A stretch of DNA of 64,000 nucleotides from Kineosporia sp. A_224 (GCF_002198655.1 NZ_MWLN01000202.1:1-64000); one strand, 5' to 3'. Counted from the stretch's first letter, positions 29,101 through 44,259 are shown. Notes: a model not told the origin generated them from the letters alone. Program-made: numbers and translations.

Positions 29101-31188
29101 GTACTTCGCGTAGGCGCGCAGGACGACGACCTGGCGCCACGTGAGCCCGGCGAGCATGACGAGCCGGTCGAAGCCGTCGCTCTCGGCGCGGCCGCTCCAG
29201 GCCGCCGAGAAGGCCTCGCTGAACAGCTCGCGCGCCTTCTCGGGCTGGTCGGCGGCGACCCCGGCCGTGGCGTCGTACCGCAGCCCGAAGTCGTAGATGT
29301 AGGCGATCGCGCCGTCGCCGCGGACGATCTCGTACGGCCGCTCGTCGACGACCTCGACCCCGAGGTTGCTCAGGTACGGCAGGACGGCGGTGAGCGAGAG
29401 CGGTGCGAGCCGGTAGAGCTTGAACCGGCGCTCCCCCGCCGGTGCGCCGACGGGCTCGTAGAGGTTCATCCCCAGCGTGGCGTCGGCCGCGGCCCCGGCC
29501 GGGGCAGCGGGGACGTCGTCCGGTGCCGGCAGCGCCTCGATCCGGCGCAGGTCCGCGACCCCGACCCGCGCCGGGAAGTCCTCCTTGTACGCCTCGGGGA
29601 AGCCGCGCGCCCAGGTGCGCAGCAGCCGGGCCGCCTCCTCCTCGCCGGCCTCGATCCGCAGCGCGTCCGCGAGGTCCTCGTCCCAGGACCGGGTCGCCTC
29701 GACGAGCCTGGCCTCGACCTCGGCGGCGTCGACCTCCGGCAGCGGGACCCCGGGGTCGACCCGGATGACGAAGTGCAGGCGGGCGAGGACGGACTCGCTG
29801 ACCCGCGTCGTGTAGTCGACGTGCGAGCCGCCGAACGCGTCCCGCAGGATCGCCTCCATCTTCAGCCGCACGGACGTCGTGTAGCGGTCCCGCGGCAGGA
29901 AGACGAGGCACGAGACGAAGCGGCCGTACTCGTCGTACCGCATGAAGAGCCGGGTCCGGCGACGCTCCTGCAGGTGCATGACGGAGACCGCGATGTTCGT
30001 GAGGTCGTCGGCACCGATCTCGAAGAGCTCGTCACGCGGGTACGTCTCGAGGATCTGCAGGAGGTCCTTGCCGGAGTGGCTGTCGACCGAGAAGCCGGTG
30101 CGGCTGAGCACCCCGGCGACCTTGCGGCTCACGACGGGGATGCGCCGGACGCTGTCGGTGTACGCGGACGACGCGAACAGGCCCAGGAAGCGGCGCTCGC
30201 CGACGACCTCGCCGGCCGCGTCGAAGGTCTTCACGCCGACGTAGTCGAGGTACGCGGGCCGGTGGACGGTCGCGCGGCTGTTCGCCTTCGTGAGGACGAG
30301 CAGCGTCTTCTCCCGCGCCTTGGCCCGGGCCTGCGGCGTGAGCCGGTCGAAGCTCGAGGACGCCGCGTGCTGGTCGTAGCGCAGGATGCCCAGGCCGCTG
30401 CCGCTCTCGGCGACGAGCACGTCGTGGCCGTCCCGGACGTCGAGCCGGTACTCCCGGTACCCGAGGAAGGTGAAGTGGCCGTCGGCGAGCCAGCGCAGGA
30501 GCTGGGTCGCCTCCTCGACCTCGTCGGCCGGCAGCCCGGCGGGCGGCTCGGCGTCGAGCGCGTCGGCGGTCTCCCGGGCGCGCTGCTGCATCCGCGGCCA
30601 GTCCTCGACCGAGACCCGCACGTCCTCGAGGACGCCGCGCAGCCCGCTCGTGATCTCGTCGATGTGCTCGGGGTCGGTGACCCGGTCGACCTCGACGTGG
30701 ATCCAGGACTCCACGAGGCTGTCCCGCGGGTGGTCGGACGACGCCCAGCCGTTGGAGCCCTGGTCGAGCACCTCGAGCAGGGTGCCGGCGATGTCGCGGC
30801 GGACGACGACCTGCGGGTGCACGACGAGGTGGATCGCGCGGTCCTGCCGGGAGAGCTCGGCCTGCACCGAGTCGACGAGGAAGGGCATGTCGTCGGTGAC
30901 GATCTCGACGACGGTGTGCCCGCACGACCAGGCGTGCTCGTCGACCGTCGGCGTGAAGACGCGGACGTTCGCGGTGCCCTGGGGCCGGTTGGCGGCCAGC
31001 TGCCGCTGCGACAGCGCCGCCCCGGCGAGGTCGACGGGGTCGCGCTCGGCGAGGTCCTCGATCGACACGTGGCGGTAGTAGCGCTCGAGGAGCTGGGAGA
31101 GGTTGGGCTCCCGGCACCCCTGTCGCAGGCCCGCCTCGGTGGCCCGCTCGAGGATCTGCGTCCGTTCAGCGTCCTGGGTGTGCGCCAT
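26200..31188 (-). CDS. gdh: Large NAD-dependent glutamate dehydrogenase
   Basis: A 1,662-aa enzyme of the GDH-180 class, which converts glutamate to 2-oxoglutarate and ammonia. The long N-terminal part carries regulatory ACT-like modules; the catalytic part is near residue 850-900 (GGLRWSDRREDF, PTGAKGGFVCK), followed by the NAD-binding domain and a helical C-terminus. The length fits the Streptomyces and mycobacterial enzymes. The ATG at 31188 was chosen because GTGAGG lies upstream; the open frame extends further without similarity. It is monocistronic, downstream of a divergent region shared with the DUF2505 gene. Confidence 0.95.
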   Translation of the reverse strand: MAHTQDAERTQILERATEAGLRQGCREPNLSQLLERYYRHVSIEDLAERDPVDLAGAALSQRQLAANRPQGTANVRVFTPTVDEHAWSCGHTVVEIVTDDMPFLVDSVQAELSRQDRAIHLVVHPQVVVRRDIAGTLLEVLDQGSNGWASSDHPRDSLVESWIHVEVDRVTDPEHIDEITSGLRGVLEDVRVSVEDWPRMQQRARETADALDAEPPAGLPADEVEEATQLLRWLADGHFTFLGYREYRLDVRDGHDVLVAESGSGLGILRYDQHAASSSFDRLTPQARAKAREKTLLVLTKANSRATVHRPAYLDYVGVKTFDAAGEVVGERRFLGLFASSAYTDSVRRIPVVSRKVAGVLSRTGFSVDSHSGKDLLQILETYPRDELFEIGADDLTNIAVSVMHLQERRRTRLFMRYDEYGRFVSCLVFLPRDRYTTSVRLKMEAILRDAFGGSHVDYTTRVSESVLARLHFVIRVDPGVPLPEVDAAEVEARLVEATRSWDEDLADALRIEAGEEEAARLLRTWARGFPEAYKEDFPARVGVADLRRIEALPAPDDVPAAPAGAAADATLGMNLYEPVGAPAGERRFKLYRLAPLSLTAVLPYLSNLGVEVVDERPYEIVRGDGAIAYIYDFGLRYDATAGVAADQPEKARELFSEAFSAAWSGRAESDGFDRLVMLAGLTWRQVVVLRAYAKYLRQTGSTFSQDYIERCLAANVGIARMLVRLFEVRFDPDRFGGTGTSGSRDVERFDAADELATKVREALDQVASLDQDRILRSLLGLVLATLRTNFFQTTGGEPTPYVSFKLDPQAVPELPQPRPEFEIFVYSPRVEGVHLRFGKVARGGLRWSDRREDFRTEILGLVKAQMVKNAVIVPTGAKGGFVCKNLPDPGVDREAWLAEGVACYKTFVRGLLDITDNLVTDPTTAPAQSDGAGAVVAQVVSPPPQVVRHDEDDTYLVVAADKGTATFSDIANGVAKEYGFWLGDAFASGGSVGYDHKAMGITAKGAWESVKRHFRELARDTQTEEVTVVGVGDMSGDVFGNGMLLSRHIRLVAAFDHRHLFLDPDPDAEASFVERQRLFGLPRSSWADYDTSLLSAGGGIYPRTAKSVPVSPEVAVRLGLPASTSALTPAELMRAILKAPVDLLWNGGIGTYVKASAESHGDVGDKANDAIRVDGRDLRVRVVGEGGNLGLTQLGRVEAALHGVRVNTDAIDNSAGVDCSDHEVNIKILLDRVVAAGDLTEKQRNTLLAEMTDDVGRMVLRDNYEQNVLLGNARKQSHSMLTVHQRFIRSLESRGALDRALEFLPDDATLAERDDDERGLTSPEFAVLVAYAKIALTEDVVASGLPDDPWFARTLRDYFPPALVERYTDRLAQHPLRRELITTCLVNEMVNRGGITFAFRVQEETGASPEQVARAYTVCREVFGLREFVAAVEALDNVVPTEAQTVLYLEFRRLLDRSVRWFLQARPGQLDIGAEVARFAPVVAELGPKLQDMIVGAEHKALVEQAARLEKVGVPVELALSGACLLNVFQLLDVAQIAEQAQLPAEEVARVYLTLSERYAVDAMLTRISGLERQDRWQSLARAALRYDLYAALESLTLAVLGSTPPGAEPVARIERWERENAAAVARATQTLEEVRRLEKGDLASLSVALRTLRGVVRTTA

Positions 31189-31468
31189 CGCGCGCCTCAC
31201 TTCGCACCTCTCGAACGGCGTGCGCCGTTGCACGCCGTGTGTCGACCATACCCACGCTGCGGGACGGCCCCGCGTGGGGATACCGCCCGGCGGGCGGCAA
31301 AGATCGGTCCCTCTCACCCTGTCGGCGGATCGGCCGCCGACCTGGAGCGTTCCGCGCAGTACATCGTCCGCCCGTGACCTGCTGCGCCGGGTCGTCGGGG
31401 CAGGGGCGGCGCACGTCGCTACGCTTCGCGCAGGACCGGCGCGCATGCGCCTGACGGAGGGACCCACC
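31189..31468. other. Divergent region between gdh and the DUF2505 gene
   Basis: No gene is recognised in these 280 bp. A TACGCT -10-like element at 31421-31426 could serve the plus-strand gene. A GGCGC-GCAT-GCGCC palindrome lies shortly before its ribosome site. No clear gdh operator is seen. Confidence 0.4.
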
Positions 31469-31966
31469 GTGCGACTCACCGCCGACATCCGCTACGACGC
31501 GGCCCCGGACGCGGTCTTCGCGATGCTCTGCGACGAGGACTTCCAGGCGCAGCGCTGCATCGCGACGGGCGCCCTGGCGCACGACGTGACCGTCGAGGAG
31601 TTCGACGACGGCGGGGTCGTCGTCACCGCCCACCGCACGATGCCCACCGACCAGGTCCCGGACTTCGTCCGGACCTTCGTCGGCCAGACGCTCGTCGTCT
31701 CCGAGATCCAGGACTGGCAGGCCGCGGACGACCACGGCAGCCGGGAGGGGACCCTGGTGCTCGAGATCAAGGGCGCCCCGATCCGGATGACCGGCACGCT
31801 GAGCCTCGTCGCCGAGGGCACGGGCGCGGTCGAGGTCATCGACTGCGACCTCAAGGCGTCGGTCCCGCTCGTCGGCGGCAAGATCGAGAAGTCCGTCGAA
31901 CCCGCGATCCGGTCCGCGATCCGGGTCGAGGAGCGCGAGGGCCGCGTCTGGCTCGCACGCGGCTGA
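31469..31966 (+). CDS. DUF2505 domain protein (START/SRPBCC-like)
   Basis: A 165-aa protein of a family found mainly in actinobacteria. The sequence alternates beta strands with a C-terminal helix (GGKIEKSVEPAIRSAIRVEE), the pattern of START-like lipid or ligand binding folds. No catalytic residues are recognised and the function is unknown. The GTG start at 31469 has GGAGGG 7 nt upstream; an in-frame ATG 24 nt earlier has none. It is convergent with pruA, with a hairpin after the stop. Confidence 0.85.
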   Translation: MRLTADIRYDAAPDAVFAMLCDEDFQAQRCIATGALAHDVTVEEFDDGGVVVTAHRTMPTDQVPDFVRTFVGQTLVVSEIQDWQAADDHGSREGTLVLEIKGAPIRMTGTLSLVAEGTGAVEVIDCDLKASVPLVGGKIEKSVEPAIRSAIRVEEREGRVWLARG

Positions 31967-31970
31967 CCGC

Positions 31971-31991
31971 CCGCCCGCCCCTGACGGGCGG
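31971..31991. terminator. Short terminator between DUF2505 gene and pruA
   Basis: A 7-bp stem, CCGCCCG and its complement, with a 7-nt loop, directly after the DUF2505 stop and before the convergent pruA stop. Confidence 0.5.
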
Positions 31992-32056
31992 ACGGACGGC
32001 TGCCTCGCCGGCGACGCTGTCGGCGCGCTGCGGCGGGTCATGTCCGGTCGACCGCC

Positions 32057-33685
<1,629 letters not shown>

Positions 33686-33796
33686 GGCAGGCCCTTCGAG
33701 ACGGGAACTCGCGGTTGCTGGCAGCACGATCTCGCGCCTCGGGGCCGAGCGCACGGACGCAGGGCCAGCCGGGCACGGAAATTCATAGGACGAATC

Positions 33797-33807
33797 TTGG
33801 TATACAA
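33797..33807. promoter_or_regulatory. GntR-type operator-like palindrome upstream of pruA
   Basis: TTGTATACCAA on the minus strand, containing the palindrome GTATAC, with a second partial copy (TGTATGC) 13 bp upstream. It lies about 110 bp before the pruA start. FadR-like GntR regulators bind TNGTATACNA-type sites. No such regulator is encoded nearby. Confidence 0.35.
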
Positions 33808-33893
33808 CTCTGCATACAGCAATCCCGCGATCATGTCGGTCCCGTCACACGTGGCCGCACGCCGCACCGGGGGTCGAGATCGTCGGACCTCGG

Positions 33894-34850
33894 GTGTTGG
33901 ATGACCGGGTGGACGACGGGGCGGGCGACAGGGTGGACGGCGGGCAGGACGCTGCGGACGGCCGGGCGGCGCCCGCGGCCGGGGCGGACGACGACCCCGA
34001 GGCCGGCCGGCCGGCGGCCGCCTCCGTCCGCACGGTCCGCACCGCCGACGGCCCGGTCTCCGTGCACGTCTTCCCCGGGGTACCGGTGCCGCGCGGTGTC
34101 CGGCGGCCGGTGCTCGTGGCCTTCCACGGCTGGACGGACTCCGGGGAGTGCTTCGCCCCGCTCGCCGAGGCCCTCGGCCGACGCTGGCCCGTGCTCGCTC
34201 CCGATGCCCCGGCGCACGGCGGCACCCGCTGGGAGCCCGCCGCCGAGTACGTCGTCGCCGACCATGCGCGGGGCGGCGTCGCCGTCGTCGACGCCGCGAT
34301 CCGGCTCGCCGGCAGACGCGGCCCGGTCGTCGTCCTCGGTCACTCGATGGGCGCGCTCACCGCCGCCCGGGTCGCCGCGGCCAGGCCCGGCGTCGTCCGC
34401 CATCTCGTGCTGGAGGACCCGGCCCGGACGACGATGCGACGGCTCCGCTCGTCGGCCGCCCGGCTCGCGGTGCTCGAGCGGCTCCAGGGGATGTCCGACG
34501 ACGCGCTGCGCGCGGAGATCGCCGCCGACGCCCCCGGCTGGCCCGACGACGAGTACGGCCCCTGGGTCGCGTCCAAGCGGCAGGTCGACCTCGCACACGT
34601 CGCCGTGCCGGTGGACTGGGGCGAGCCGCTGGCGGCCCTGCTCGCCGATGTCCGGTGCCCCGTGACGCTCGTCCGCGGCGACCCGGCGCACGGCGGGATC
34701 GTCTCCGCGACCGGCGCCCGGCGCTGCGCCTCGGTCTGTCCTGGTGGCTGCGACGTCGTCGCGCTCCCCACCGGCCACAACCCCCGGCGGGAGGCACGCA
34801 CCCGCTTCGTCGCGACGCTCGCGGCCACCCTCGGACGCCACGAGCGCTGA
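33894..34850 (+). CDS. Alpha/beta hydrolase
   Basis: About 318 aa. A low-complexity Asp/Gly/Ala-rich N-terminus (about 45 residues) precedes an alpha/beta hydrolase fold. Visible are FHGWTDSG (oxyanion region), the nucleophile elbow GHSMGAL, and PTGHNPRREA carrying the likely catalytic His. The substrate is unknown. The start at GTG 33894 is uncertain, since the N-terminal stretch is not part of the fold and no ribosome site stands out. It is divergent from pruA and convergent with a second hydrolase. Confidence 0.82.
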   Translation: MLDDRVDDGAGDRVDGGQDAADGRAAPAAGADDDPEAGRPAAASVRTVRTADGPVSVHVFPGVPVPRGVRRPVLVAFHGWTDSGECFAPLAEALGRRWPVLAPDAPAHGGTRWEPAAEYVVADHARGGVAVVDAAIRLAGRRGPVVVLGHSMGALTAARVAAARPGVVRHLVLEDPARTTMRRLRSSAARLAVLERLQGMSDDALRAEIAADAPGWPDDEYGPWVASKRQVDLAHVAVPVDWGEPLAALLADVRCPVTLVRGDPAHGGIVSATGARRCASVCPGGCDVVALPTGHNPRREARTRFVATLAATLGRHER

Positions 34851-34866
34851 GCCGGGCCGAGCCGTC

Positions 34867-34885
34867 CCGGCCGCCGCACGGCCGG
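34867..34885. terminator. Terminator between the two hydrolase genes
   Basis: A 7-bp GC stem (CCGGCCG and its complement) with a 5-nt loop between the two convergent hydrolase genes. Confidence 0.5.
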
Positions 34886-34910
34886 CAGCGGTCGTCCACG
34901 GGTCACACGG

Positions 34911-35597
34911 TCAGAGACCGTCCGCGACGCCGGCGAGGAGTCCGGCCAGCTCGACGGGCCGGGTGAACATGGGCCAGTGCCCCGAGTCGATGTCGACGAG
35001 GTCCACCCGCTCGGCCTTGGCCAGCTCGGGTCCGTGCCCGCCTGCGATCCACGCGCGGGCCTGGGCAGGCGTGAACTCCGGGCAGACGACGGTGACGGGC
35101 ACGCGGAACCGACGCTCGTCGGTGAGCCTGACAACTCCCCGGGCGACGGGTCCGGGCACCGGCACCGCAGACGCGGCGATCCGCTGCCGCGTCTGCGTGT
35201 CGAGATCGGCAGCGTCCGGCCCCTCGAACGGCTCCCACCCGGGGAAGGGCACGACGCCGTCACGCTCCGGGAAGGAGTCCGCGTAGTGGTCACCGTCGGA
35301 CGCCGGGAAGCCACCGACGAGGACGACGGCCGCCACCGAGCCGGGTCGGGCGTCGGCGGCCTGCCAGGCGAGCGTGCACGCAGCGGAATGCCCCACGACG
35401 ACAAGCTGCCCCGAGCATGCGTCGACAGCCGCGACGACGGCGGCCACCTGGTCGTCCAGCGTCGCCGTGGGCGCCCCGTCACCCTGCCCCGGCAACGTCA
35501 GCGGGCGCGCGCGATGACCGCGACGGTCGAGCTCCGGCACGACGGCGTCCCACGCTGATCCGTCGAGCCAGAGGCCGGCGAGCAACACGATGTCCAT
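34911..35597 (-). CDS. Alpha/beta hydrolase (small, EstC/MhpC-like)
   Basis: A 228-aa hydrolase. LLAGLWLDGSAWDAVV forms the oxyanion strand, GHSAACTLAW the nucleophile elbow and DSGHWPMFTRP the catalytic His loop. It lacks a large lid. It resembles small esterase-type hydrolases, but the substrate is unknown. ATG 35597 has GAGGAG 9 nt upstream. It follows the VOC gene by 125 bp on the same strand. Confidence 0.87.
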   Translation of the reverse strand: MDIVLLAGLWLDGSAWDAVVPELDRRGHRARPLTLPGQGDGAPTATLDDQVAAVVAAVDACSGQLVVVGHSAACTLAWQAADARPGSVAAVVLVGGFPASDGDHYADSFPERDGVVPFPGWEPFEGPDAADLDTQTRQRIAASAVPVPGPVARGVVRLTDERRFRVPVTVVCPEFTPAQARAWIAGGHGPELAKAERVDLVDIDSGHWPMFTRPVELAGLLAGVADGL

Positions 35598-35721
35598 GGT
35601 GGGCGAACTCCTCAGGTGTCGGGTAGGACCGCCTCTGTCGACGCGGCCGGGCGACACCGTACGGAGCATTGCGGACGATCGCCGTCCGGCTATGCACGGA
35701 CCGTTCCGCGCGTCGAGAGCG

Positions 35722-36144
35722 TCACTCTTCGCCGGCGAGCTCGTCGGCGACGTCATCGGCGACGAGCTCGACCTCGAAGCCGGACCCGTCCTCGAGGTAG
35801 GCCGCGTAGTGCTGGGGGCCACCCGCATGCGGGTGTCGGTCAGGGAACATGAGCCGCCACCCGTGGGCACCGCACCCGGTGACGAACCGGTCGACCTGTG
35901 CACGGGTGCCGGCGTGGAATGCCAGGTGGTTCAGGCCAGGTCGGGTGCGCTCGTGACCGCCCTCGCTCACGTCGGGACCGGCCTCGAGCACGAGGTACGT
36001 GTCACCGTGACGCCACGAGCGGCCCGCCGACCACGAGCCGTCCTGCGACCAGCCGAGCTCCGTGAGCAGCCAGCCCCAGGAGCGCACGGCGGCCTCCAGG
36101 TCGTCGACCCAGATCTCGAGGTGGTGGAGGCCGCCTCCGGCCAT
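35722..36144 (-). CDS. VOC/glyoxalase superfamily protein
   Basis: A 140-aa protein with one complete VOC fold (two beta-alpha-beta-beta-beta modules). LHHLEIWVDDLEAAVRSWGWLL opens the first, LNHLAFHAGTRAQVDRFV the second. Candidate metal ligands are the His after LH, His in LNHLAF and the Glu in FEVELVADD. The function could be a dioxygenase, a lyase or antibiotic sequestration; no evidence distinguishes them. GGGGAGG precedes the ATG. It lies downstream of the rRNA operon on the same strand but after a terminator. Confidence 0.85.
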   Translation of the reverse strand: MAGGGLHHLEIWVDDLEAAVRSWGWLLTELGWSQDGSWSAGRSWRHGDTYLVLEAGPDVSEGGHERTRPGLNHLAFHAGTRAQVDRFVTGCGAHGWRLMFPDRHPHAGGPQHYAAYLEDGSGFEVELVADDVADELAGEE

Positions 36145-36192
36145 GAGTCGTTCCTCCCCAGGAGACGGACCTTCGTTGGTGCCAAAATGCGT

Positions 36193-36220
36193 GATGGCCA
36201 CCCCGTGTGGGGTGGCCATC
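36193..36220 (-). terminator. Rho-independent terminator of the rRNA operon
   Basis: A 12-bp perfect stem (arms 36193-36204 and 36209-36220) with a GTGT loop, followed on the minus strand by ATTTT. It lies just beyond the 5S 3' end. Confidence 0.85.
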
Positions 36221-36232
36221 ATGCGGTGGGTG

Positions 36233-36350
36233 TCCGGCGGCGTCCTACTCTCCCACCCAGTCCCCCGGGCAGTACCATCGGCGCAGGCAGGCTTAGCTTC
36301 CGGGTTCGGAATGGGACCGGGCGTTTCCCTGCCGCTATGGCCGCCGTAAC
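36233..36350 (-). rRNA. rrf: 5S ribosomal RNA
   Basis: The 5' end GTTACGGCGGCCATAGCGGC and internal CCCGGTCCCATTCCGAACCC are standard 5S elements, and the 3' end pairs with the 5' end. Length is about 118 nt. Ends are estimated to within a few bases. It is the last gene of the rRNA operon. Confidence 0.95.
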
Positions 36351-36436
36351 TCTGTCGAACTGTCAACACGCGGCCCCGCCGGCAGCAACCTGGAGTCAGG
36401 TTGGCGACACGCGGGGGTGTTGGTGGTTCGGGAACC

Positions 36437-36454
36437 GCACAGTGGACGCGAGCA
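36437..36454 (-). other. 3' arm of the 23S pre-rRNA processing stem
   Basis: GCACAGTGGACGCGAGCA here is perfectly complementary (18 bp) to 39655-39672 on the other side of 23S. In the transcript the two flanks pair to form the RNase III-type stem that frees 23S. Confidence 0.75.
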
Positions 36455-36535
36455 GTGCTTGAGTACCAGATCCCCTCCAAGCATCCCCGCCGGTCGTGGG
36501 CTCGAGAGCCCTCCGGTGTGGGGGTGGTGGGGTGT

Positions 36536-41633
<5,098 letters not shown>

Positions 41634-42087
41634 CTAACCGCTAACACCCCCGAAAGGGCGCCAACACAACTAGACACAATACGAACAAATAATCCCAGCC
41701 GAAACACAGAACGAGCATCTAGCTCAATCTGCAATCAACCAAGCAAACCCAAGACCCACAAGACACCAACCAACCAGACGGCCAGCCAGCACCCCACAAG
41801 CCAAGGCTCTTGGCATCGACTACAAAGCACGCTGTTGAGTTCTCAAGGAACAGACGCACCCGAGTACTTCGACCTCTCGGTCGTTTTCGCGGGGCTTCGT
41901 TTCCAGCCTAGCCTACCCGGTACTCGGTGTCACATCCGGCTACCCAGCGTGACCTCGAGAGAGGGTTCACCCACAGAAGACCCGCGCAGACCTTGCGGCC
42001 GGCGCCGAATCTCTTCCGAGGGGTGGTGCCCCGGGGGACCGTCCACCTCGCGGTGTCCGTTCCTCCCCGTCGGGGCGACGAGGTGAA
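41634..42087 (-). other. rRNA operon leader
   Basis: No coding gene. The minus strand holds a boxA-like antiterminator at about 41830-41860 (CCTTGAGAACTCAACAG) and long T/G-rich leader sequences. A second promoter may lie near 41905-41935 (TGTGAC, 18 bp, TAGGCT). A short hairpin (CGCCCTTTCGGGGG) sits just before 16S. Confidence 0.6.
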
Positions 42088-42116
42088 ACATTAGGCAGGC
42101 ACGGAGCGCGAGTCAA
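42088..42116 (-). promoter_or_regulatory. rRNA operon promoter
   Basis: TTGACT (-35, 42116-42111), a 17-bp spacer and TAATGT (-10, 42093-42088) on the minus strand, in the gap between tyrS and the 16S leader. This is one of the best sigma-70-type promoters in the window and fits a strong stable-RNA promoter. Confidence 0.7.
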
Positions 42117-42166
42117 ATCGGGGTGCGACGACCGTCGTCCGTGTGTGGCAGGGGCCGGCGGAACCG

Positions 42167-42208
42167 CCCCGCAACGACTCGGCAACGAGCCCGAAACCTG
42201 TTGCGGGG
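42167..42208 (-). terminator. Stem-loop after tyrS
   Basis: CCCCGCAAC (42167-42175) and GTTGCGGGG (42200-42208) form a 9-bp stem with a 24-nt loop, just after the tyrS stop and before the rRNA promoter. Confidence 0.5.
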
Positions 42209-42215
42209 CAGGCGA

Positions 42216-43490
42216 TCAGCCCACCTCGACAGCCGCGAGCGAGCGCCGTCCGCGGCGCAGCAGGATCCACCGGCCGTGCAGCAGGTCGGCCCCACCGACG
42301 GTCGCGTCCTCCCCCAGGACCTTGGTGTTGTTCACGTAGGCCCCGCCCTCCGCGATCGCCCGCCGTGCGGCGGACTTGCTCTGGACGAGCCCCGTGGCAG
42401 CGAACAGGTCGACGACGGGGTGCTCCCCGGCCGGTACCGAGGCCGACGGCAGCTCGGCGACCGCGTCCCGCAGCGTCGCGACGTCCAGCAGGGCGAGGTC
42501 CCCCCGCCCGAAGAGCGCCTGGCTCGCCTCCTGCACGCGGCGCGTGGCCTCCGCACCGTGGACGAGCGTCGTGACGTCCTCGGCGAGGGCGCGCTGCGCC
42601 TCCCGGGCCTGCGGCTTCTCCCGCGTCGCCTCCTCGAGCGCCTCGATCTCCTCCCGCGTGCGGAACGAGAAGATCTTCAGGTAGTCGCCCACCTTGGCGT
42701 CCTCGGCGTTGAGCCAGAACTGGTAGAAGGCGTACGGCGACGTCATCTCCGGGGCCAGCCAGATCGCGCCGCCCTCGGTCTTGCCGAACTTCGTGCCGTC
42801 CGCCTTGGTGACCAGCGGCGTCGCGAGGGCGTGAACGCTCACCCCCTCCGCGCGGTGCACGAGGTCCGTCCCCGCGGTGAGGTTGCCCCACTGGTCCGAG
42901 CCTCCGGTCTGCAGCGTGCAGCCGTGCCGCTTCCACAGCTCGTGGAAGTCCATCCCCTGCAGGATCTGGTAGCTGAACTCGGTGAAGCTGATCCCGGCCT
43001 CGGAGCTGAGCCGCGCGCTGACGGCCTCCTTGGCGAGCATCCGGTTCACCCGGAAGTGCTTGCCGACGTCACGGAGGAAGTCGATCGCCGACATCGGCGC
43101 GGTCCAGTCGAGGTTGTTGACGACCTGCGCCGCGTTCTCCCCCTCGAACGACACGAACCGCTGCACCTGGTCGCGGATCCGCTCGACCCAGCCGGCCACC
43201 GTGTCGCGCGAGTTGAGGACGCGTTCCCCGGACATCCTCGGGTCCCCGATGAGCCCGGTCGCCCCTCCGACGAGCACGAGCGGGCGGTGCCCGAACTCCT
43301 GCAGCCGGCGCATCGTGACGAGCTGCACGAGGTTGCCCATGTGCAGGCTCGGCGCGGTGGGGTCGAAGCCGCAGTAGAACGTCACGGGGCCTGCCGCCAA
43401 CGCGGCCCGCAGGGCCTCCTCGTCGGTGGACAGTGCGACGAGCCCGCGCCAGGCGAGCTCGTCGAGGGCGTTGCCCCGGGGGTCACTCAC
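42216..43490 (-). CDS. tyrS: Tyrosyl-tRNA synthetase
   Basis: A 424-aa class I synthetase charging tRNA-Tyr. The HIGH-like motif is in PSLHMGNL, the tyrosine site in YCGFDPTAP and QILQGMDF, and the KMSKS-like loop is KFGKTEGG. An S4 RNA-binding domain forms the C-terminus (SKSAARRAIAEGGAYVNN). It lies directly before the rRNA operon on the same strand, with mpg upstream, as in mycobacteria. No T-box leader was recognised in the 67 bp upstream. Confidence 0.97.
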   Translation of the reverse strand: MSDPRGNALDELAWRGLVALSTDEEALRAALAAGPVTFYCGFDPTAPSLHMGNLVQLVTMRRLQEFGHRPLVLVGGATGLIGDPRMSGERVLNSRDTVAGWVERIRDQVQRFVSFEGENAAQVVNNLDWTAPMSAIDFLRDVGKHFRVNRMLAKEAVSARLSSEAGISFTEFSYQILQGMDFHELWKRHGCTLQTGGSDQWGNLTAGTDLVHRAEGVSVHALATPLVTKADGTKFGKTEGGAIWLAPEMTSPYAFYQFWLNAEDAKVGDYLKIFSFRTREEIEALEEATREKPQAREAQRALAEDVTTLVHGAEATRRVQEASQALFGRGDLALLDVATLRDAVAELPSASVPAGEHPVVDLFAATGLVQSKSAARRAIAEGGAYVNNTKVLGEDATVGGADLLHGRWILLRRGRRSLAAVEVG

Positions 43491-43557
43491 GGCTTCTGCC
43501 GTCCTCTCGGTCGGACGCCGGCGGCACCGGCGCCTCTCGGTGGTCGCTCAGAGCGTC

Positions 43558-44220
43558 TCAGACACCGCCCGCCGAGGGCGACGCGATACCCCGGCGGCGC
43601 GTCACTCCCGGGCGGAACGTCGAGACCGTCGGCTCGTCGTGCAGCCAGAACCGCCAGGGGAAGGCGACCGCGTCACCGCCGGCCCCGGCGACCCCGACCC
43701 GCGGGCCGGTCCGCAGCCGGGCCGGGTCGTACGGCTCCCCCGCGTCCAGCCGCAGGGCGCCGTCCGCCACGCACAGGTCCGCGCCGTCCTCGGCCTTCGC
43801 GATGCCGAGCGCCGTCGCCAGCCGGGCCGGACCGCGCGCGAGGTCGACGTCCTTGCGTGCCGACGGCCGCCGCGACCGCGCGACGTCCAGCCCCTCGACG
43901 ACCTCACCGGCGCGCAGCAGGACGGCGCTCGCCTCGCCGTCCGGGCCGCACACGACGTTGGCGCACCAGTGCATCCCGTACGTGAAGTAGACGTAGAGGT
44001 GCCCTGGCGGGCCGAACATCACGGCGGTGCGCGGCGTCCGGCCGCGGAACGCGTGCGAGCCCGGGTCGTCGCCGCTCGTGTACGCCTCGACCTCGGTGAG
44101 CCGGACGCCGACGCGCCCCTGCGGCGTGGCATGCACGAGCACTGCCCCGAGCAGCGCCGGGGCCAGGTCGAGGGAGACCGCCGAGAGGTCGCGCCGGGTG
44201 AGCCGTCGTCGCCGAGCCAC
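43558..44220 (-). CDS. mpg: 3-methyladenine DNA glycosylase (MPG/AAG family)
   Basis: A 220-aa base-excision repair enzyme removing alkylated purines. The family core is visible: LTEVEAYTSGDDPGSHAFRG (catalytic Glu), MFGPPGHLYVYFTYGMHWCANVV (intercalating Tyr region) and ARGPARLATALGI (binding loop). The length is normal. It lies upstream of tyrS on the same strand (67 bp) and is divergent from alaX with a short shared promoter region. Confidence 0.95.
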   Translation of the reverse strand: MARRRRLTRRDLSAVSLDLAPALLGAVLVHATPQGRVGVRLTEVEAYTSGDDPGSHAFRGRTPRTAVMFGPPGHLYVYFTYGMHWCANVVCGPDGEASAVLLRAGEVVEGLDVARSRRPSARKDVDLARGPARLATALGIAKAEDGADLCVADGALRLDAGEPYDPARLRTGPRVGVAGAGGDAVAFPWRFWLHDEPTVSTFRPGVTRRRGIASPSAGGV

Positions 44221-44259
44221 CCGGCCACCCTACGAGGACAGGGCCTACGCTGACCGGCC

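Noticed and set aside
26161-31377. A 1,738-codon plus-strand open frame opposite gdh
   Set aside because: The composition (Arg, Asp, Val, Leu and Gly strings) is that of an antisense frame; the minus strand has the full glutamate dehydrogenase.
43491-43557. T-box leader for tyrS
   Set aside because: The upstream gap to mpg is only 67 bp and has no T-box consensus.
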